DNA of 64,000 bases from contig NZ_JAFREL010000023.1 in NCBI RefSeq assembly GCF_017377655.1, positions 1 through 64,000 of the forward strand, read 5' to 3'. Numbering within the stretch: the stretch's first letter is position 1; each line of letters begins with the position of its first letter. The position numbers and the translations under genes were made by a program. Under the pieces are notes generated by a model. It was not told the DNA's origin. It saw nothing but the letters and a program-made list of their open reading frames with translations, and searched no databases. Below, piece after piece: positions 18,118 to 28,325 of the stretch. Source of the stretch: Candidatus Enterococcus ferrettii (GTDB lineage Bacteria; Bacillota; Bacilli; Lactobacillales; Enterococcaceae).

Positions 18118-19264
18118 CAATTCTTGGGAATCTTGGACAACAGAGAGGATTCAGCAATTTCAAGTTGAATTTTTGGAGTGGTATCAAAAGGAAAAAAGGA
18201 ATTTGCCATGGCGATACAATCAAGATCCTTACCGGGTTTGGATTTCGGAAATTATGTTGCAGCAAACCCGAGTAGATACTGTGATTGACTACTACTATCG
18301 TTTTATGGAAGCTTTCCCTTCAATAGCAGACTTGGCTGAAACACCGGAAGATAAGTTGCTGAAAATCTGGGAGGGATTAGGTTATTACTCACGAGCTAGA
18401 AACTTACAAACTGCAGCCAAACAAATTTTGAACGAATTTAGTGGTCAATTTCCTCACACCATTGATGATATCAGATCTTTAAAAGGAATTGGTCCTTATA
18501 CAGCGGGAGCAATTGGTAGTATTTCTTTTAAACTGCCAGAACCAGCAATAGACGGAAATGTAATGCGGGTAGTCAGCCGATTATTTTGTATTGAAGCTGA
18601 TATAGCTAAAGCCAGCAGCCGGAAAATTTTTGATGAAGCGATGCGGAAAATCATCAGCCATGAAGAACCAGGAGATTTTAACCAAGCAATGATGGATTTA
18701 GGTTCATCTATTTGTACTCCGACAGCACCAAAGTGCGAAGTGTGTCCGATACGAGAGTTTTGTTTAGCTTTCAAAGAACAGCGCCAAACGGAATTCCCAG
18801 TAAAAAGTAAAAAAATGAAGCCTAAGGATGTTTACTATGTGGCAGGAATAATTGAAAACAACCAGCAGGAATTTTTATTGGAGCAGCGGCCTGATTCAGG
18901 ATTACTAGCCAGCATGTGGCTGTTCCCATTAGAAGAAATTTCAGCTGCAAAATTCACGGAACTAAAAAGCAGTTATACAGAAGAGTTGAATCTCTTTTCT
19001 AGTGAACTAGTAGCAGAAGACAGTCCAATAATTTTTTCTGCTGATCCGGTAGTTTGGCAGAAAAAAATACTGGGAGAGGTCACCCATATCTTTAGTCATT
19101 TGCGTTGGCACATTTTAGTTTTTTATGGTCGAACGAATGATACACTTATAGATCGCGGTACATGGGTAAAAAGAGCAGATTTTGATGACTTCGTTTTTCC
19201 AAAACCTCAGCAAAAAATACTTGGAGTATGGGAAAAGAATCAAACATCTGACAATCATTGGTAG
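18107..19264 (+). CDS. mutY: A/G-specific adenine glycosylase MutY
   Basis: A 385-residue base-excision repair enzyme that removes adenine mispaired with 8-oxoguanine. The N-terminal domain has [13 protein letters not shown] with the catalytic Glu, the helix-hairpin-helix [14 protein letters not shown] and the catalytic Asp in [10 protein letters not shown]. The iron-sulfur cluster loop is C-x6-C-x2-C-x5-C near residues 196-212. A C-terminal NUDIX-like domain reads 8-oxoguanine. I start at ATG 18107 because GAGG lies six bases upstream within the recX end; the longer frame adds 13 residues without a site. Confidence 0.95.
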   Translation: MMNNNSWESWTTERIQQFQVEFLEWYQKEKRNLPWRYNQDPYRVWISEIMLQQTRVDTVIDYYYRFMEAFPSIADLAETPEDKLLKIWEGLGYYSRARNLQTAAKQILNEFSGQFPHTIDDIRSLKGIGPYTAGAIGSISFKLPEPAIDGNVMRVVSRLFCIEADIAKASSRKIFDEAMRKIISHEEPGDFNQAMMDLGSSICTPTAPKCEVCPIREFCLAFKEQRQTEFPVKSKKMKPKDVYYVAGIIENNQQEFLLEQRPDSGLLASMWLFPLEEISAAKFTELKSSYTEELNLFSSELVAEDSPIIFSADPVVWQKKILGEVTHIFSHLRWHILVFYGRTNDTLIDRGTWVKRADFDDFVFPKPQQKILGVWEKNQTSDNHW

Positions 19265-19281
19265 GCAAGCGCCTGATTTAT

Positions 19282-19290
19282 TGCTATAAT
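19282..19290 (+). promoter_or_regulatory. Extended -10 promoter for the Ntdp gene
   Basis: TGCTATAAT gives TGn plus a perfect -10, 70 bases before the Ntdp start and just after the mutY stop. Confidence 0.55.
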
Positions 19291-19359
19291 AATTTTGATG
19301 TCGGTGTGATAACACCCAAACAAATGCGAAAACTAAATTTCGCTGAGGGAAGGGTAGCT

Positions 19360-19893
19360 ATGGGAGTTCCAAAAGAAGGAGAGTTTATAACCATTAAGAG
19401 TTATAAACACGACGGCAGCTTGCATCGAACGTGGCGGGATACCATGGTATTAAAAACAAGTGAGTGCTCGATTATCGGATTGAATGATCATACATTGGTC
19501 ACCGAATCAGATGGTCGCAGATGGGTTACTCGTGAACCAGCAATTGTTTATTTCCACACGAAATACTGGTTCAATGTAATAGCAATGATCAGAGAGAAAG
19601 GAGTTTCCTACTATTGTAATCTAGCATCACCTTATGTATTGGATGATGAAGCTTTAAAGTATATCGACTATGATTTAGATGTCAAAGTCTTTCCAGATGG
19701 AGAGAAACGACTGTTAGACGTTGATGAATATGAAGCCCACAGCAAACAGATGCATTACTCCAAGGAAATTGATTTTATTTTGAAAGAAAATGTCAAGATT
19801 CTCGTTGATTGGATTAACAATGGCAAAGGTCCTTTTTCTCCAGGCTATATTGATATTTGGTATGACCGCTACAAGCAATTGTCGCGGAAATAA
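19360..19893 (+). CDS. Nucleoside di/triphosphatase of the DUF402 (Ntdp) family
   Basis: A 177-residue protein of the YgaC/Ntdp type, cytosolic enzymes that hydrolyse nucleoside tri- and diphosphates with a divalent metal. Conserved blocks are [20 protein letters not shown] at the start, [19 protein letters not shown] in the middle and the DUF402 core with [23 protein letters not shown] at 19360 gives the family's usual length; the upstream in-frame codons (34 more residues) cover the promoter and are rejected. It has its own promoter and terminator. Confidence 0.9.
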   Translation: MGVPKEGEFITIKSYKHDGSLHRTWRDTMVLKTSECSIIGLNDHTLVTESDGRRWVTREPAIVYFHTKYWFNVIAMIREKGVSYYCNLASPYVLDDEALKYIDYDLDVKVFPDGEKRLLDVDEYEAHSKQMHYSKEIDFILKENVKILVDWINNGKGPFSPGYIDIWYDRYKQLSRK

Positions 19894-19897
19894 AAAG

Positions 19898-19926
19898 AAA
19901 CTGCTGATTTGAATCAGCAGTTTTTT
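19898..19926. terminator. Bidirectional terminator between Ntdp and the acetyltransferase gene
   Basis: AAACTGCTGAT and ATCAGCAGTTT pair around a short loop. Plus strand ends in six T; minus strand continues TTTCTTTTTATTTC. Confidence 0.9.
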
Positions 19927-20359
19927 ATAGGTCTTTTTTCATGTGAATATGATCAATGCCGACTTCTTGGAAAGCTTCACCATAGGTCTGATAATCATGT
20001 GCTTTATAAAATGTTTGAGCACTTAACTGAGCATCTAGCCGAATCTGTTGGAAGCCTTGCTGCTTAGCGAAGAGCTCAGCTTCCTGAAGAAGAGCATCTC
20101 CCAATTTTTGACCACGAAATTCTTTTAAGACAGCCATTCGCTGTAGTTTCAACTCCTGAGTGTTCAACGGAAGCAAGCGAACAGTAGCCGCAGCGTTTTG
20201 TTCATCGGTATACAGGACGAAGTGAATGCTGTAGGCTTCATCCTTATCGATTTCTCGTTCTAAAGGAACTCCTTGTTCTTGAATAAACACTTTGTGACGA
20301 ATTTTTACAGCGTCCAAATAGATCTCGCTCATTGTATCTTTAGTGATTAAGATTTTCAT
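19925..20359 (-). CDS. GNAT family N-acetyltransferase
   Basis: A 144-residue acetyl-CoA dependent acetyltransferase. The AT-fold shows IRHKVFIQEQGVP near the start (as in ElaA/YjcF-type members), the strand LQRMAVLKEFRGQKLGDAL with the acetyl-CoA loop near residues 75-93, and a C-terminal HIHMKK. The substrate is unknown. ATG at 20359 is chosen; AGGAAGG is correctly spaced for it but overlaps the alternative GTG at 20368. Confidence 0.85.
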   Translation of the reverse strand: MKILITKDTMSEIYLDAVKIRHKVFIQEQGVPLEREIDKDEAYSIHFVLYTDEQNAAATVRLLPLNTQELKLQRMAVLKEFRGQKLGDALLQEAELFAKQQGFQQIRLDAQLSAQTFYKAHDYQTYGEAFQEVGIDHIHMKKDL

Positions 20360-20409
20360 TTTTTTCACCTTCCTAGTTCAAAAAAACTGCTTCAATGGAC
20401 TCACTGTTG

Positions 20410-20415
20410 TATACT
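20410..20415 (+). promoter_or_regulatory. -10 box for the AI-2E transporter gene
   Basis: TATACT lies 32 bases before the start in the divergent intergenic region. The -35 is not clear. Confidence 0.35.
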
Positions 20416-20446
20416 ATATAACAAATCATATAAAAGAGGTATCTAA

Positions 20447-21571
20447 ATGTTTGAAAAACTCAAAAATTCAAAATTGATGTTCTGGTCTTTAGAGCTATTG
20501 ATTTTAGCAACCTTGATTTGGGTTTCGTCGCGGATTGATTTTATCTTTCAACCGATTGGCACATTTTTCACGACGTTATTTGCTCCGGTCTTGATTGCTG
20601 GCTTTTTGTATTATTTATTAAATCCCCTTGTACGATTACTGACTCGTTTAGGAATGAAACGGATTTTGGCAATAGCTCTCATTTTTCTTTTATTAATCGT
20701 GCTGATTGTTCTGATGGTCATGAGTATTATTCCTAATCTGATCCAGCAATTGGCTTCACTGGCTGCCAGTATACCAAGCTTTATCTTGGATATGCAATCC
20801 TGGCTGAAGGAAATCAGTGATCAGGCAACTCATTTTCCTTTGTTCCAACAATTGGATGTCGACAAATACATCAATAATCTTGATGTTTCTGCGGGGACAA
20901 TTTTACAACAGTTCTTAGGAGGAGTGACTACTAGTTTAAGTTCATTAATTAGCAAAATAGCCACAGTCGCTGTCTTGCTTGTTACAGTGCCGTTTATTCT
21001 ATTTTACATGTTGAAGGATGGCGAGAAATTAGTTCCCAATATCGAACGAGCTTTACCTGCGAAACAACGTGAAAATATCAAAGAATTATTAGGACAAATG
21101 AATAAGACCTTGTCAGACTATATTAGTGGTCAGGCAATTGAATGCTTATTTGTTGGAACGTTTACTTTTTTAGGGTACTTATTAATTGGTGTCGATTATG
21201 CCTTCTTGTTTGGAGTTATTGCTGGATTGACTAACCTGATTCCTTATTTAGGGCCTTATCTAGGTTTAGCACCTGCACTAATCTACAGTTTTTTTGATAG
21301 TCCAGTAAAAGCACTTTTGTGTATCGTTATAGTTGTAATTGTTCAACAAATTGATGGAAATGTCATCTATCCCAATGTAATTGGCAAATCTTTAAATATC
21401 CATCCCTTAACTATCATCTTAATTCTATTGGTTGCTGGGAACTTAGCAGGTATTTTAGGAGTATTTCTAGGGGTTCCCGTTTATGCAATTTTAAGAACAC
21501 TGGTGATTTTTATTGTAAAAATTTTCAAGGAAAGTAAAAAAGAGGAGCGGGAACAAGAGATTTTAAGTTAA
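20447..21571 (+). CDS. AI-2E family transporter (PerM/YdiK-like)
   Basis: A 374-residue membrane protein with paired N-terminal helices (about 10-30, 32-60, 62-88), a periplasm-side amphipathic stretch (about 95-165) and five C-terminal helices. The conserved GVIAGLTNLIPYLGPYLG and DGNVIYPNVIGKSLNIHP motifs identify the AI-2E/UPF0118 family. Some members export autoinducer-2, others are sodium-proton antiporters; no luxS-linked gene is here, so the cargo is open. ATG at 20447 follows AAGAGG. Confidence 0.88.
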   Translation: MFEKLKNSKLMFWSLELLILATLIWVSSRIDFIFQPIGTFFTTLFAPVLIAGFLYYLLNPLVRLLTRLGMKRILAIALIFLLLIVLIVLMVMSIIPNLIQQLASLAASIPSFILDMQSWLKEISDQATHFPLFQQLDVDKYINNLDVSAGTILQQFLGGVTTSLSSLISKIATVAVLLVTVPFILFYMLKDGEKLVPNIERALPAKQRENIKELLGQMNKTLSDYISGQAIECLFVGTFTFLGYLLIGVDYAFLFGVIAGLTNLIPYLGPYLGLAPALIYSFFDSPVKALLCIVIVVIVQQIDGNVIYPNVIGKSLNIHPLTIILILLVAGNLAGILGVFLGVPVYAILRTLVIFIVKIFKESKKEEREQEILS

Positions 21572-21619
21572 ATTGCAACAAAGATTGCATAAAAACTATT
21601 GTTGTGATACGATTTTACT

Positions 21620-21642
21620 GTGGCCGAGTGCCACTTTTTTTT
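21620..21642 (+). terminator. Terminator of the AI-2E transporter gene
   Basis: GTGGC and GCCAC form a 5-bp stem with a 5-base loop, followed by eight T. Confidence 0.75.
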
Positions 21643-21673
21643 AACAGTTTATAAATAAGGAGCGAATGCAATT

Positions 21674-23050
21674 ATGAATGCTGACCCCGATAGTCAGTCG
21701 TTAGTCTTCCAACTTTTACTATTAGTTGTGTTGACTTTGATCAACGGATTTCTTGCTGCGGCAGAAATTGCGGTTGTATCAGTTAATAAAAACCGTGTAG
21801 AACAAAAAGCTGAAGAGGGAAATCTTAAATCTAAGAAGCTTTTGGAAATCATAAGACACCCAAACAACTTTTTATCAACAATACAAGTTGGGATCACTTT
21901 AGTTAATATCTTGTCAGGGGCTTCCTTGGCAGATAGTCTCTCTGCTCGTTTAGCACCTGTTCTAGGTGGGACTGCAGTAGCTAAAACTCTCGCGAATGTA
22001 TTAATCATGCTTTTGTTAACTTATGTTTCAATTGTATTTGGTGAATTATATCCTAAGCGAATTGCTATGACCCATACAGAGAGTGTGGCACAAGTAACAT
22101 CAAGTGTGGTTAGAAAATTAGGCGTCATTGCTAAGCCCTTCGTTTGGCTGTTAACAGCTTCAACGAACCTGCTGGCTAAGATAACACCAATGAAGTTTGA
22201 TGATGAAGATACAAAAATGACTCGTGATGAAATGCGGTACATGCTTGAAAACGAGGGCATCCTTGAGACAGAAGAACTTGAAATGCTGCAAGGTGTTTTC
22301 TCTTTAGATACAAAAGTAGCCCGTGAAGTTATGGTTCCCCGTACCGATTCATTTATGATTGATATTAATGACCCGGTAACTGAAATTGTCGATGAAATTT
22401 TAAGTGAGAGTTATTCACGTATTCCTGTGTACGATGAAGATAAAGATAAGATCATAGGAATCGTTCATACGAAAAACTTACTGAAAGCAGCAAGAGAATG
22501 CGGCTTTGAAAACATTGATCTGCATAAAATTATTCAGGAGCCGTTGTTTGTACCAGAAACTATCTTTATTGATGATTTATTGTACGAGTTGAAAAAGACG
22601 CAGAATCAAATGTCTATTTTACTAGATGAGTACGGAGGAATGGTAGGCCTTGTAACTTTAGAAGATCTGTTGGAGGAAATCGTTGGCGAGATTGACGATG
22701 AATCCGATGAAATTGAAAAACTTTATGAGAAGGTTTCAGATACGGAGTACTTAATCAATGGAAAAATGTTGATTGATGAGTTTAATGAAGAATTTGACAC
22801 TAGCCTTCATATGAGTGATGTAGATACAATGGCTGGTTATTTGATCACTGCACTAGGGACTATTCCTGATGAAGGTGAAAAACTTTCTTTTGACGTTGAC
22901 AATTTAACCTTGATTTCTGAAGAAATGGAAGGCTCTAGGGTATTAACCGTCCGCGCAATTTTCCATCCTGATGAAGATAAAGGTGTAGAACCTGAAGAAG
23001 AACGTCGTTTGTTTACAAAGGATTTTGAAGATGACGAACCAAGAAGATAA
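21674..23050 (+). CDS. CNNM/CorC family (hemolysin-like) transporter with CBS domains
   Basis: A 458-residue protein. An N-terminal CNNM membrane domain (DUF21; three to four helices within residues ~8-155) is followed by two CBS domains, marked by VMVPRTDSFMIDIND near residue 218 and a second block ending LLDEYGGMVGLVTLEDLLEEIVGEI near 315-345. A C-terminal CorC/HlyC domain follows. Members handle magnesium or other divalent cations; the hemolysin name is historical. ATG at 21674 follows AAGGAG with rather long spacing. It is probably transcribed alone, between two terminators. Confidence 0.9.
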   Translation: MNADPDSQSLVFQLLLLVVLTLINGFLAAAEIAVVSVNKNRVEQKAEEGNLKSKKLLEIIRHPNNFLSTIQVGITLVNILSGASLADSLSARLAPVLGGTAVAKTLANVLIMLLLTYVSIVFGELYPKRIAMTHTESVAQVTSSVVRKLGVIAKPFVWLLTASTNLLAKITPMKFDDEDTKMTRDEMRYMLENEGILETEELEMLQGVFSLDTKVAREVMVPRTDSFMIDINDPVTEIVDEILSESYSRIPVYDEDKDKIIGIVHTKNLLKAARECGFENIDLHKIIQEPLFVPETIFIDDLLYELKKTQNQMSILLDEYGGMVGLVTLEDLLEEIVGEIDDESDEIEKLYEKVSDTEYLINGKMLIDEFNEEFDTSLHMSDVDTMAGYLITALGTIPDEGEKLSFDVDNLTLISEEMEGSRVLTVRAIFHPDEDKGVEPEEERRLFTKDFEDDEPRR

Positions 23051-23056
23051 CCGTTA

Positions 23057-23092
23057 AGGACTAATCTCTTTTAGAGAATTAGTCCTTTTTTT
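23057..23092 (+). terminator. Terminator of the CNNM gene
   Basis: AGGACTAATCTCT and AGAGAATTAGTCCT pair, followed by seven T. Confidence 0.9.
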
Positions 23093-23093
23093 A

Positions 23094-24485
23094 TCAAATT
23101 TCTTCTCCGTAGTCGACAGGTTTATCATACTCACCTGGGGCATCATCGTAGGTGTGTCCATAGATGAAAACTGGCATACCGATATAACTATACTTGTAAA
23201 TTTTTTCCACTTTATTTAAGGGTGTGTTGATGCAGCCGTAGCTTCCAAATCCAGTTTTAAAAGCTTCAGGGTCGCCAAATGCTTCCTTTTTGTGTTCAGT
23301 ATCATGTATTCCAATTTCGGTGATGGTTTGACCATAGCTCAAAAAAGGCATCCAGTAGTTCACTGGCACACGGTAGCTGCCATCACCTGTGATGAGCGAT
23401 CCGCTTAAGTAAGTATTTTTTTGTTTATCCATAATTGTGTGAAAACCAGGGATAGTGGCTGTTTCTTTGATAAATTGACCAGTAATCACATTGGTACTAA
23501 CCACTTTTTTACCCTTGTGAAAGCAATACATTTTTTGATTTTCTAAATCAACCTCAATATAATTTTGTTTTACATGCAGCGGCTGCTTTGATGGATTACC
23601 TTTTAAAGGAAGCTCGATTGACTCAATTTTGCTGTCTAACAATTGTTTATTTAATAATTTTACTGCTTTTTCTGTATCAATGTACCAACCGTAGTTACCG
23701 ACATTTTTAAAACGTAAATGTTCGCCATGCACATTTACAAAATCAACGGGACGATCGATGGTGGAATACTTTTGATTTAGTTTTTGAACCAATTGAGTAA
23801 TCAATAAAGAATCCAGCGTTCCAGACTCATTTACAGAAGCAATAATCATATTTTTTGATAAAGGAATTTTCTTTTTAGCAATGATTAATGATCTATCCTC
23901 AGTTAGAAGCTGGTTCAAATCTCGAACGGTTGATTTTAGGTTTTCACTTGTGAGCTCAGGTTTAACATAAAAGTCCGATAGCTGGTATACCTCCTTCAAA
24001 CTTCCAGCAGTCATATCTTGATAAAGAACCTTAATCAATTGTTGTCGATCGATCTGAGTGCCTTGTTTCTCGGGCTGAATTACAAATTTCTGATTTTTAT
24101 GACTTACAAGAGCTGATTGATTTTCTATCTCAATACCAAAGTCAGCAGCATTGATTTGGGTAGTTAACTGTTCCATTGTTCTATTTGCTAGGGGCAGTAA
24201 AGTAGAGGAATGGTGCAGATTAGCTTTTAGAAAATCCTCCGAGATCTTGTAAGGCTGGTCGATTGTTAAGAGAATCGGAGTATTATTTTGTGTTAAAGAG
24301 ATAGAAACTGTTTGATATGTTTTTTCTAATTTCTTCTTAGATTGTTGGATAGTTAAGCCGCCAACTGAAGTAGTATTTACTTTTGCCCAGGGGAGGAAAT
24401 GGCTCCTGAAATAGATAAAAAGAAAGAGCAAACTCAGAAACAGCAAGAGTAAGAATTTTTTAATAAAATTTTTGGATAAATACAT
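23094..24485 (-). CDS. L,D-transpeptidase (YkuD) with PG_binding_4 region
   Basis: A 463-residue protein resembling Enterococcus faecium Ldtfm. It has an N-terminal membrane anchor (residues ~8-27), a PG_binding_4-type region (about 60-330) and a C-terminal YkuD catalytic domain. Such enzymes make 3-3 peptidoglycan crosslinks outside the membrane by a cysteine mechanism that resists most beta-lactams. The catalytic Cys is Cys418 and the upstream His is His394 in EIGIHDTEH. The usual S/T-H-G-C signature reads Ser-Tyr-Gly-Cys here (Tyr416), an unusual change. ATG at 24485 follows AAAGGAGG. It is divergent from prfC. Confidence 0.88.
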   Translation of the reverse strand: MYLSKNFIKKFLLLLFLSLLFLFIYFRSHFLPWAKVNTTSVGGLTIQQSKKKLEKTYQTVSISLTQNNTPILLTIDQPYKISEDFLKANLHHSSTLLPLANRTMEQLTTQINAADFGIEIENQSALVSHKNQKFVIQPEKQGTQIDRQQLIKVLYQDMTAGSLKEVYQLSDFYVKPELTSENLKSTVRDLNQLLTEDRSLIIAKKKIPLSKNMIIASVNESGTLDSLLITQLVQKLNQKYSTIDRPVDFVNVHGEHLRFKNVGNYGWYIDTEKAVKLLNKQLLDSKIESIELPLKGNPSKQPLHVKQNYIEVDLENQKMYCFHKGKKVVSTNVITGQFIKETATIPGFHTIMDKQKNTYLSGSLITGDGSYRVPVNYWMPFLSYGQTITEIGIHDTEHKKEAFGDPEAFKTGFGSYGCINTPLNKVEKIYKYSYIGMPVFIYGHTYDDAPGEYDKPVDYGEEI

Positions 24486-24695
24486 AAGGTCCTCCTTTAA
24501 AATGAGTTAGACTAAAGCAAGAGTGTAAATAGACGCTTCCGAAATATTTGTAATCATATTGTAACACAAGAAATATTTTTGTAAATATAGTCGATTAAAA
24601 AATATGTGCTTTTTTAACAAAAAATTTTCAAAAATCAGAATGGGATGAAGATTTTCTGTAAAATCGTTTTCAACTTTCCTATTTCTGGGCATCCG

Positions 24696-24704
24696 TGCTA
24701 TACT
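24696..24704 (+). promoter_or_regulatory. Extended -10 promoter for prfC
   Basis: TGCTATACT, with a TTTCCT at 24675-24680 as possible -35 (18-base spacing), lies 35 bases before the prfC start. Confidence 0.5.
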
Positions 24705-24738
24705 AATTGGGTTGAAATTTGTTAAAGGGAGTAAACTC

Positions 24739-26316
24739 ATGAATAATCCTAAATTAAAAGAACAGGTTGACAGTCGTCGTACATTTGCGATTATTTCCCA
24801 TCCAGATGCCGGGAAAACAACGATTACTGAACAACTTTTACTATTCGGAGGCGCAATTCGCCAAGCTGGAACGGTCAAAGGCAAAAAGACCGGAAACTTT
24901 GCAAAATCTGACTGGATGGATATTGAAAAACAACGTGGGATTTCAGTTACCAGTTCAGTAATGCAATTTGACTATGAGGGTAAACGTGTCAATATTTTAG
25001 ATACACCAGGGCACGAAGATTTCTCGGAAGATACTTATCGTACATTAATGGCGGTTGATAGCGCTGTGATGGTAATTGATAGTGCAAAAGGGATTGAGGC
25101 ACAGACAAAGAAACTATTCCAAGTTGTTAAACGACGAGGAATTCCTATTTTTACTTTTATAAATAAATTGGACCGAGATGGTCGAGAACCACTAGATTTA
25201 TTAGAAGAGTTGGAAGAATTGTTAAACATTGAATCTTATCCGATGAATTGGCCAATTGGTATGGGTAAAGGACTTGAAGGTCTTTATGATATTCATAACA
25301 AACGAATTGAGTTGTATCGCCCAGAACAGTATGAAGGTGAACGGTTTGTTGAATTAACTGATGGTGAAATTGCTGGTGAACATCCATTAAAAGAACAATC
25401 AATTTATCAGGATGTTCTAGGTGAAGTAGAATTAGTCCAAGAAGCTGGTGATGCTTTTGACTTGGAAAAAATTGCTAAAGGGGAACAAACACCAGTATTT
25501 TTCGGATCAGCCTTAACTAATTTTGGCGTTCAGACATTTTTGGAAACCTTTGTTCATTTAGCGCCAAAACCCTACGCGCATAAAACTGAAGAGGGAACTG
25601 AAATTTCCCCTTATGAAGATGAATTTTCAGGTTTTGTGTTCAAGATTCAAGCCAACATGAATCCTAATCATCGTGATCGGATTGCTTTTGTACGAATTTG
25701 CTCAGGTACTTTTGAACGCGGAATGGATGTAAACTTAAGTCGAACAGATAAAAAGATGAAATTGAGTAATGTAACCCAGTTTATGGCAGATGCTAGAGAA
25801 AATATCGAGGAAGCTGTTGCTGGTGATATTATTGGGATTTACGATACTGGTAACTATCAAATCGGAGATACACTGTATGAAGGAAAACTAAAAGTTGCTT
25901 ATGAAGAGCTGCCTTCTTTTACACCGGAATTATTTATGAAAGTTACCGCAAAAAATGTTATGAAACAAAAATCTTTTCACAAAGGAATTAATCAGCTTGT
26001 ACAAGAAGGTGCGATTCAACTGTATAAAACTTATCTTACTGACGATTACATCATAGGAGCGGTAGGACAGCTGCAGTTTGAAGTTTTCCAATATCGGATG
26101 CAAAATGAGTACAATGCAGAAGTAGTTATGACGCCGATGGGACATAAAATTGCTCGTTGGATTAAACCAGAAGACTTGGATGAGCGAATGAGCTCTAGCC
26201 GAAATATTTTGGCTAAAGACCGTTTTGATCAACCACTATTTTTATTTGAGAACCAATTTGCTATGCGTTGGTTTGCCGATAAATATCCGAACGTAGAATT
26301 GAAGAGTTTGATGTAG
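24739..26316 (+). CDS. prfC: Peptide chain release factor 3
   Basis: A 525-residue translational GTPase that removes RF1/RF2 from the ribosome after termination. G1 is SHPDAGKTT near residue 20, the switch region shows [14 protein letters not shown]3 is [14 protein letters not shown] and G4 is NKLDR. Domain 2 and the RF3-specific C-terminal domain ([15 protein letters not shown]) follow. The start is ATG 24739, preceded by AAAGGGAG; nine upstream in-frame codons contain that site and are rejected. Confidence 0.97.
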   Translation: MNNPKLKEQVDSRRTFAIISHPDAGKTTITEQLLLFGGAIRQAGTVKGKKTGNFAKSDWMDIEKQRGISVTSSVMQFDYEGKRVNILDTPGHEDFSEDTYRTLMAVDSAVMVIDSAKGIEAQTKKLFQVVKRRGIPIFTFINKLDRDGREPLDLLEELEELLNIESYPMNWPIGMGKGLEGLYDIHNKRIELYRPEQYEGERFVELTDGEIAGEHPLKEQSIYQDVLGEVELVQEAGDAFDLEKIAKGEQTPVFFGSALTNFGVQTFLETFVHLAPKPYAHKTEEGTEISPYEDEFSGFVFKIQANMNPNHRDRIAFVRICSGTFERGMDVNLSRTDKKMKLSNVTQFMADARENIEEAVAGDIIGIYDTGNYQIGDTLYEGKLKVAYEELPSFTPELFMKVTAKNVMKQKSFHKGINQLVQEGAIQLYKTYLTDDYIIGAVGQLQFEVFQYRMQNEYNAEVVMTPMGHKIARWIKPEDLDERMSSSRNILAKDRFDQPLFLFENQFAMRWFADKYPNVELKSLM

Positions 26317-26350
26317 AATATTACAGACCACTTTTTAGAGGAGATGTTCA

Positions 26351-28003
26351 ATGTTAAAACAGCTTAGTAAGTACAACCATTTACTGATTCTATTCATCTT
26401 GAGCATTTTTTATATGATGCCGATGTTTTTGTATTCGGGTATCATCCATTTTAGCATGCAAGACACCTATTTTCATTTATCGCGTATAACTGGAATGAGT
26501 AATGTATGGACTAGTCCAGTAAATTACGCGTCTTTTCACCATAATGGATCAATGATCAACCAGTTTTATCCCTGGTTGACCATTTATCCTGCTTATTTAT
26601 TCTATAAAATAACTGGGAGTATGGTTTGGGGTTATAAAATATATTGTTGGTTCATCACCTTGGCAACTTTACTTATTTCTTATTATTCAATGTTCAAAAT
26701 GAAAAAAAGTACCAATATTGCTCTGATATTTTCAGCTGTCTATACATTTTCGGCATATCGGGCTACGGATCTTTTTTATCGAGGGTCTTTAGGTGAAGCT
26801 GTGGCAATGACCTTCTTTCCGATGGTTTTAGCAGGGACGTATGAAATTTTTATTGGAAATGAGAAAAACTGGCGCCTTTTAACCTTTGGTATGACTTTAA
26901 TTGTCTACACCCATCTACTTTCCGTAGCGATGCTTGCAGTACTGATTGCTTTCTTTCTAATCATTTCTTTTCCTTTTTGGACGAACAAAGTGAAACGTTT
27001 AAAAGCATTGTTTAAAGCGACAGGAACGACTGTTCTGCTTTCTCTGGCATTTATTGTTCCATTTTTAGAACAAATGACTCAACTGAAATTGTACACTCCT
27101 AAAGGTGTATCTTTGGAAGGGTTTGACTATCGCCGTCTATTAGGTAATTTGATTTTTAATCGCATCAACGGATTTTCAATCGGTTTGTTTTTATTGCTAG
27201 CTATCTTTATGACCATAGTAGGTTGGAAAAAATTGAAGAAACCAGATATCGTCATTTTCATTGTTGGCGTACTGATGTTTATCTCTACAACAAGATTATT
27301 GCCTTGGGATAAGCTTAGCACAACACCGTTGTTAACTATTCAATTTGTATGGCGTTTGAATGCCATTGTAACTTTGTTATTGGCCTACAGCTTTAGTGTT
27401 TCCTTTGACTCTAAAAAGGCAGTTGTAAGAATAAATAGGCAGATATTACTATTGCCAATTATTGTAATTCTTCATATTGTGTCTATTTTTAATCTTTATA
27501 ATTCAGATAAAGTATACAATTTAGTAGCAAGAAATGATGACATGAGAACGGTAATTCAAGATAGTGATATAACAGGAATAGATAATTTACTGCACAACAT
27601 TGATTATGCCAATCAACGAGTAGTAGAGAATATGGATGTAGTCGCTAATTATAAGTTTGTCCTGGATGGAAAAGAAATTAAACCTGAGTTCAACTTAACG
27701 GATAGCGAAGTTACGATTGTTTTAAAAGATATAAAGGACTCTAGCGATTTAGTAACACCTCTTTATCGATACATTGGACAAAAGGTTACTGTCAACGATA
27801 AAGAAACCAGAACGAAGCTATCTTCTTCGGGTACAACTGAATTGCACATTCCTAAAGGCAATTCTAAGATTAAAATTTCTTATCGCTATACTCGATGGGC
27901 TGTGATCGGTCGGACGATCAGTGTAATTGCCCTTATAGTTATATCAGTACCTAAGAATCTAGTCCAAAAACTAAAGAAAAAAGGCGAACTTGCGAAGCAG
28001 TGA
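26351..28003 (+). CDS. Polytopic membrane protein of GT-C architecture (PTPS-related/YfhO-like)
   Basis: A 550-residue protein with about eleven membrane helices over residues 12-395, a ~120-residue extracytoplasmic beta-rich domain (about 400-515) and one final helix. The first outer loop holds MQDTYFHLSRI, with an acidic residue where GT-C enzymes place their catalytic base, and a later YRGSLGEAVAMTF motif matches the 6-pyruvoyl-tetrahydropterin-synthase-related membrane family. YfhO-type GT-C proteins glycosylate lipoteichoic acid, so a similar role is possible. It lies 35 bases after prfC and ends in a shared terminator. Function is inferred. Confidence 0.65.
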   Translation: MLKQLSKYNHLLILFILSIFYMMPMFLYSGIIHFSMQDTYFHLSRITGMSNVWTSPVNYASFHHNGSMINQFYPWLTIYPAYLFYKITGSMVWGYKIYCWFITLATLLISYYSMFKMKKSTNIALIFSAVYTFSAYRATDLFYRGSLGEAVAMTFFPMVLAGTYEIFIGNEKNWRLLTFGMTLIVYTHLLSVAMLAVLIAFFLIISFPFWTNKVKRLKALFKATGTTVLLSLAFIVPFLEQMTQLKLYTPKGVSLEGFDYRRLLGNLIFNRINGFSIGLFLLLAIFMTIVGWKKLKKPDIVIFIVGVLMFISTTRLLPWDKLSTTPLLTIQFVWRLNAIVTLLLAYSFSVSFDSKKAVVRINRQILLLPIIVILHIVSIFNLYNSDKVYNLVARNDDMRTVIQDSDITGIDNLLHNIDYANQRVVENMDVVANYKFVLDGKEIKPEFNLTDSEVTIVLKDIKDSSDLVTPLYRYIGQKVTVNDKETRTKLSSSGTTELHIPKGNSKIKISYRYTRWAVIGRTISVIALIVISVPKNLVQKLKKKGELAKQ

Positions 28004-28038
28004 GTAATCACTACTTCGTAAGTTCAGCCTCTTTTTTT
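27975..28038. terminator. Bidirectional terminator between the GT-C and DUF1827 genes
   Basis: AACTTGCGAAGCAGTGA (27987-28003) pairs with TCACTACTTCGTAAGTT (28008-28024), with flanking A- and T-runs extending the stem. It contains the stop codons of both convergent genes. Confidence 0.9.
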
Positions 28039-28325
28039 GTTATGGATATCTCAACAAGTCCTGGCGCTTCGATCATAGTCAAATTTTCAAAATCATAACT
28101 ATCATCCTTTAGTTTTCGCCTAAAGTATTTATGTATAAAATCGATCTCTTTTTGCTGTATGTTTCGTTTGTCATTTTTAATCACGATTTCTGCATGTTTG
28201 TACGCGTCAGTGAAGATGACTGTTGTATTGCCAATGGTATAAACTTTGATCATGTTCGCATCTGTGTTCTCAAGTTGATTGAATACTAAACGCGAATGGC
28301 TATTAGTAACATTCACTAGTTTCAT
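28011..28325 (-). CDS. DUF1827 family protein
   Basis: A 104-residue soluble protein of a small lactic-acid-bacterial family of unknown function, often found beside clpE in enterococci. It alternates beta strands (KLVNVTNSHSRLVF, KVYTIGNTTVIFTDAY, AEIVIKN) with a central helix IQQKEIDFIHKYFRRKL. The ATG at 28325 fits the AAGGAG upstream; the TTG six bases earlier would be too close. It is separated from clpE by a terminator, so it has its own transcription. Confidence 0.85.
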   Translation of the reverse strand: MKLVNVTNSHSRLVFNQLENTDANMIKVYTIGNTTVIFTDAYKHAEIVIKNDKRNIQQKEIDFIHKYFRRKLKDDSYDFENLTMIEAPGLVEISITKKEAELTK

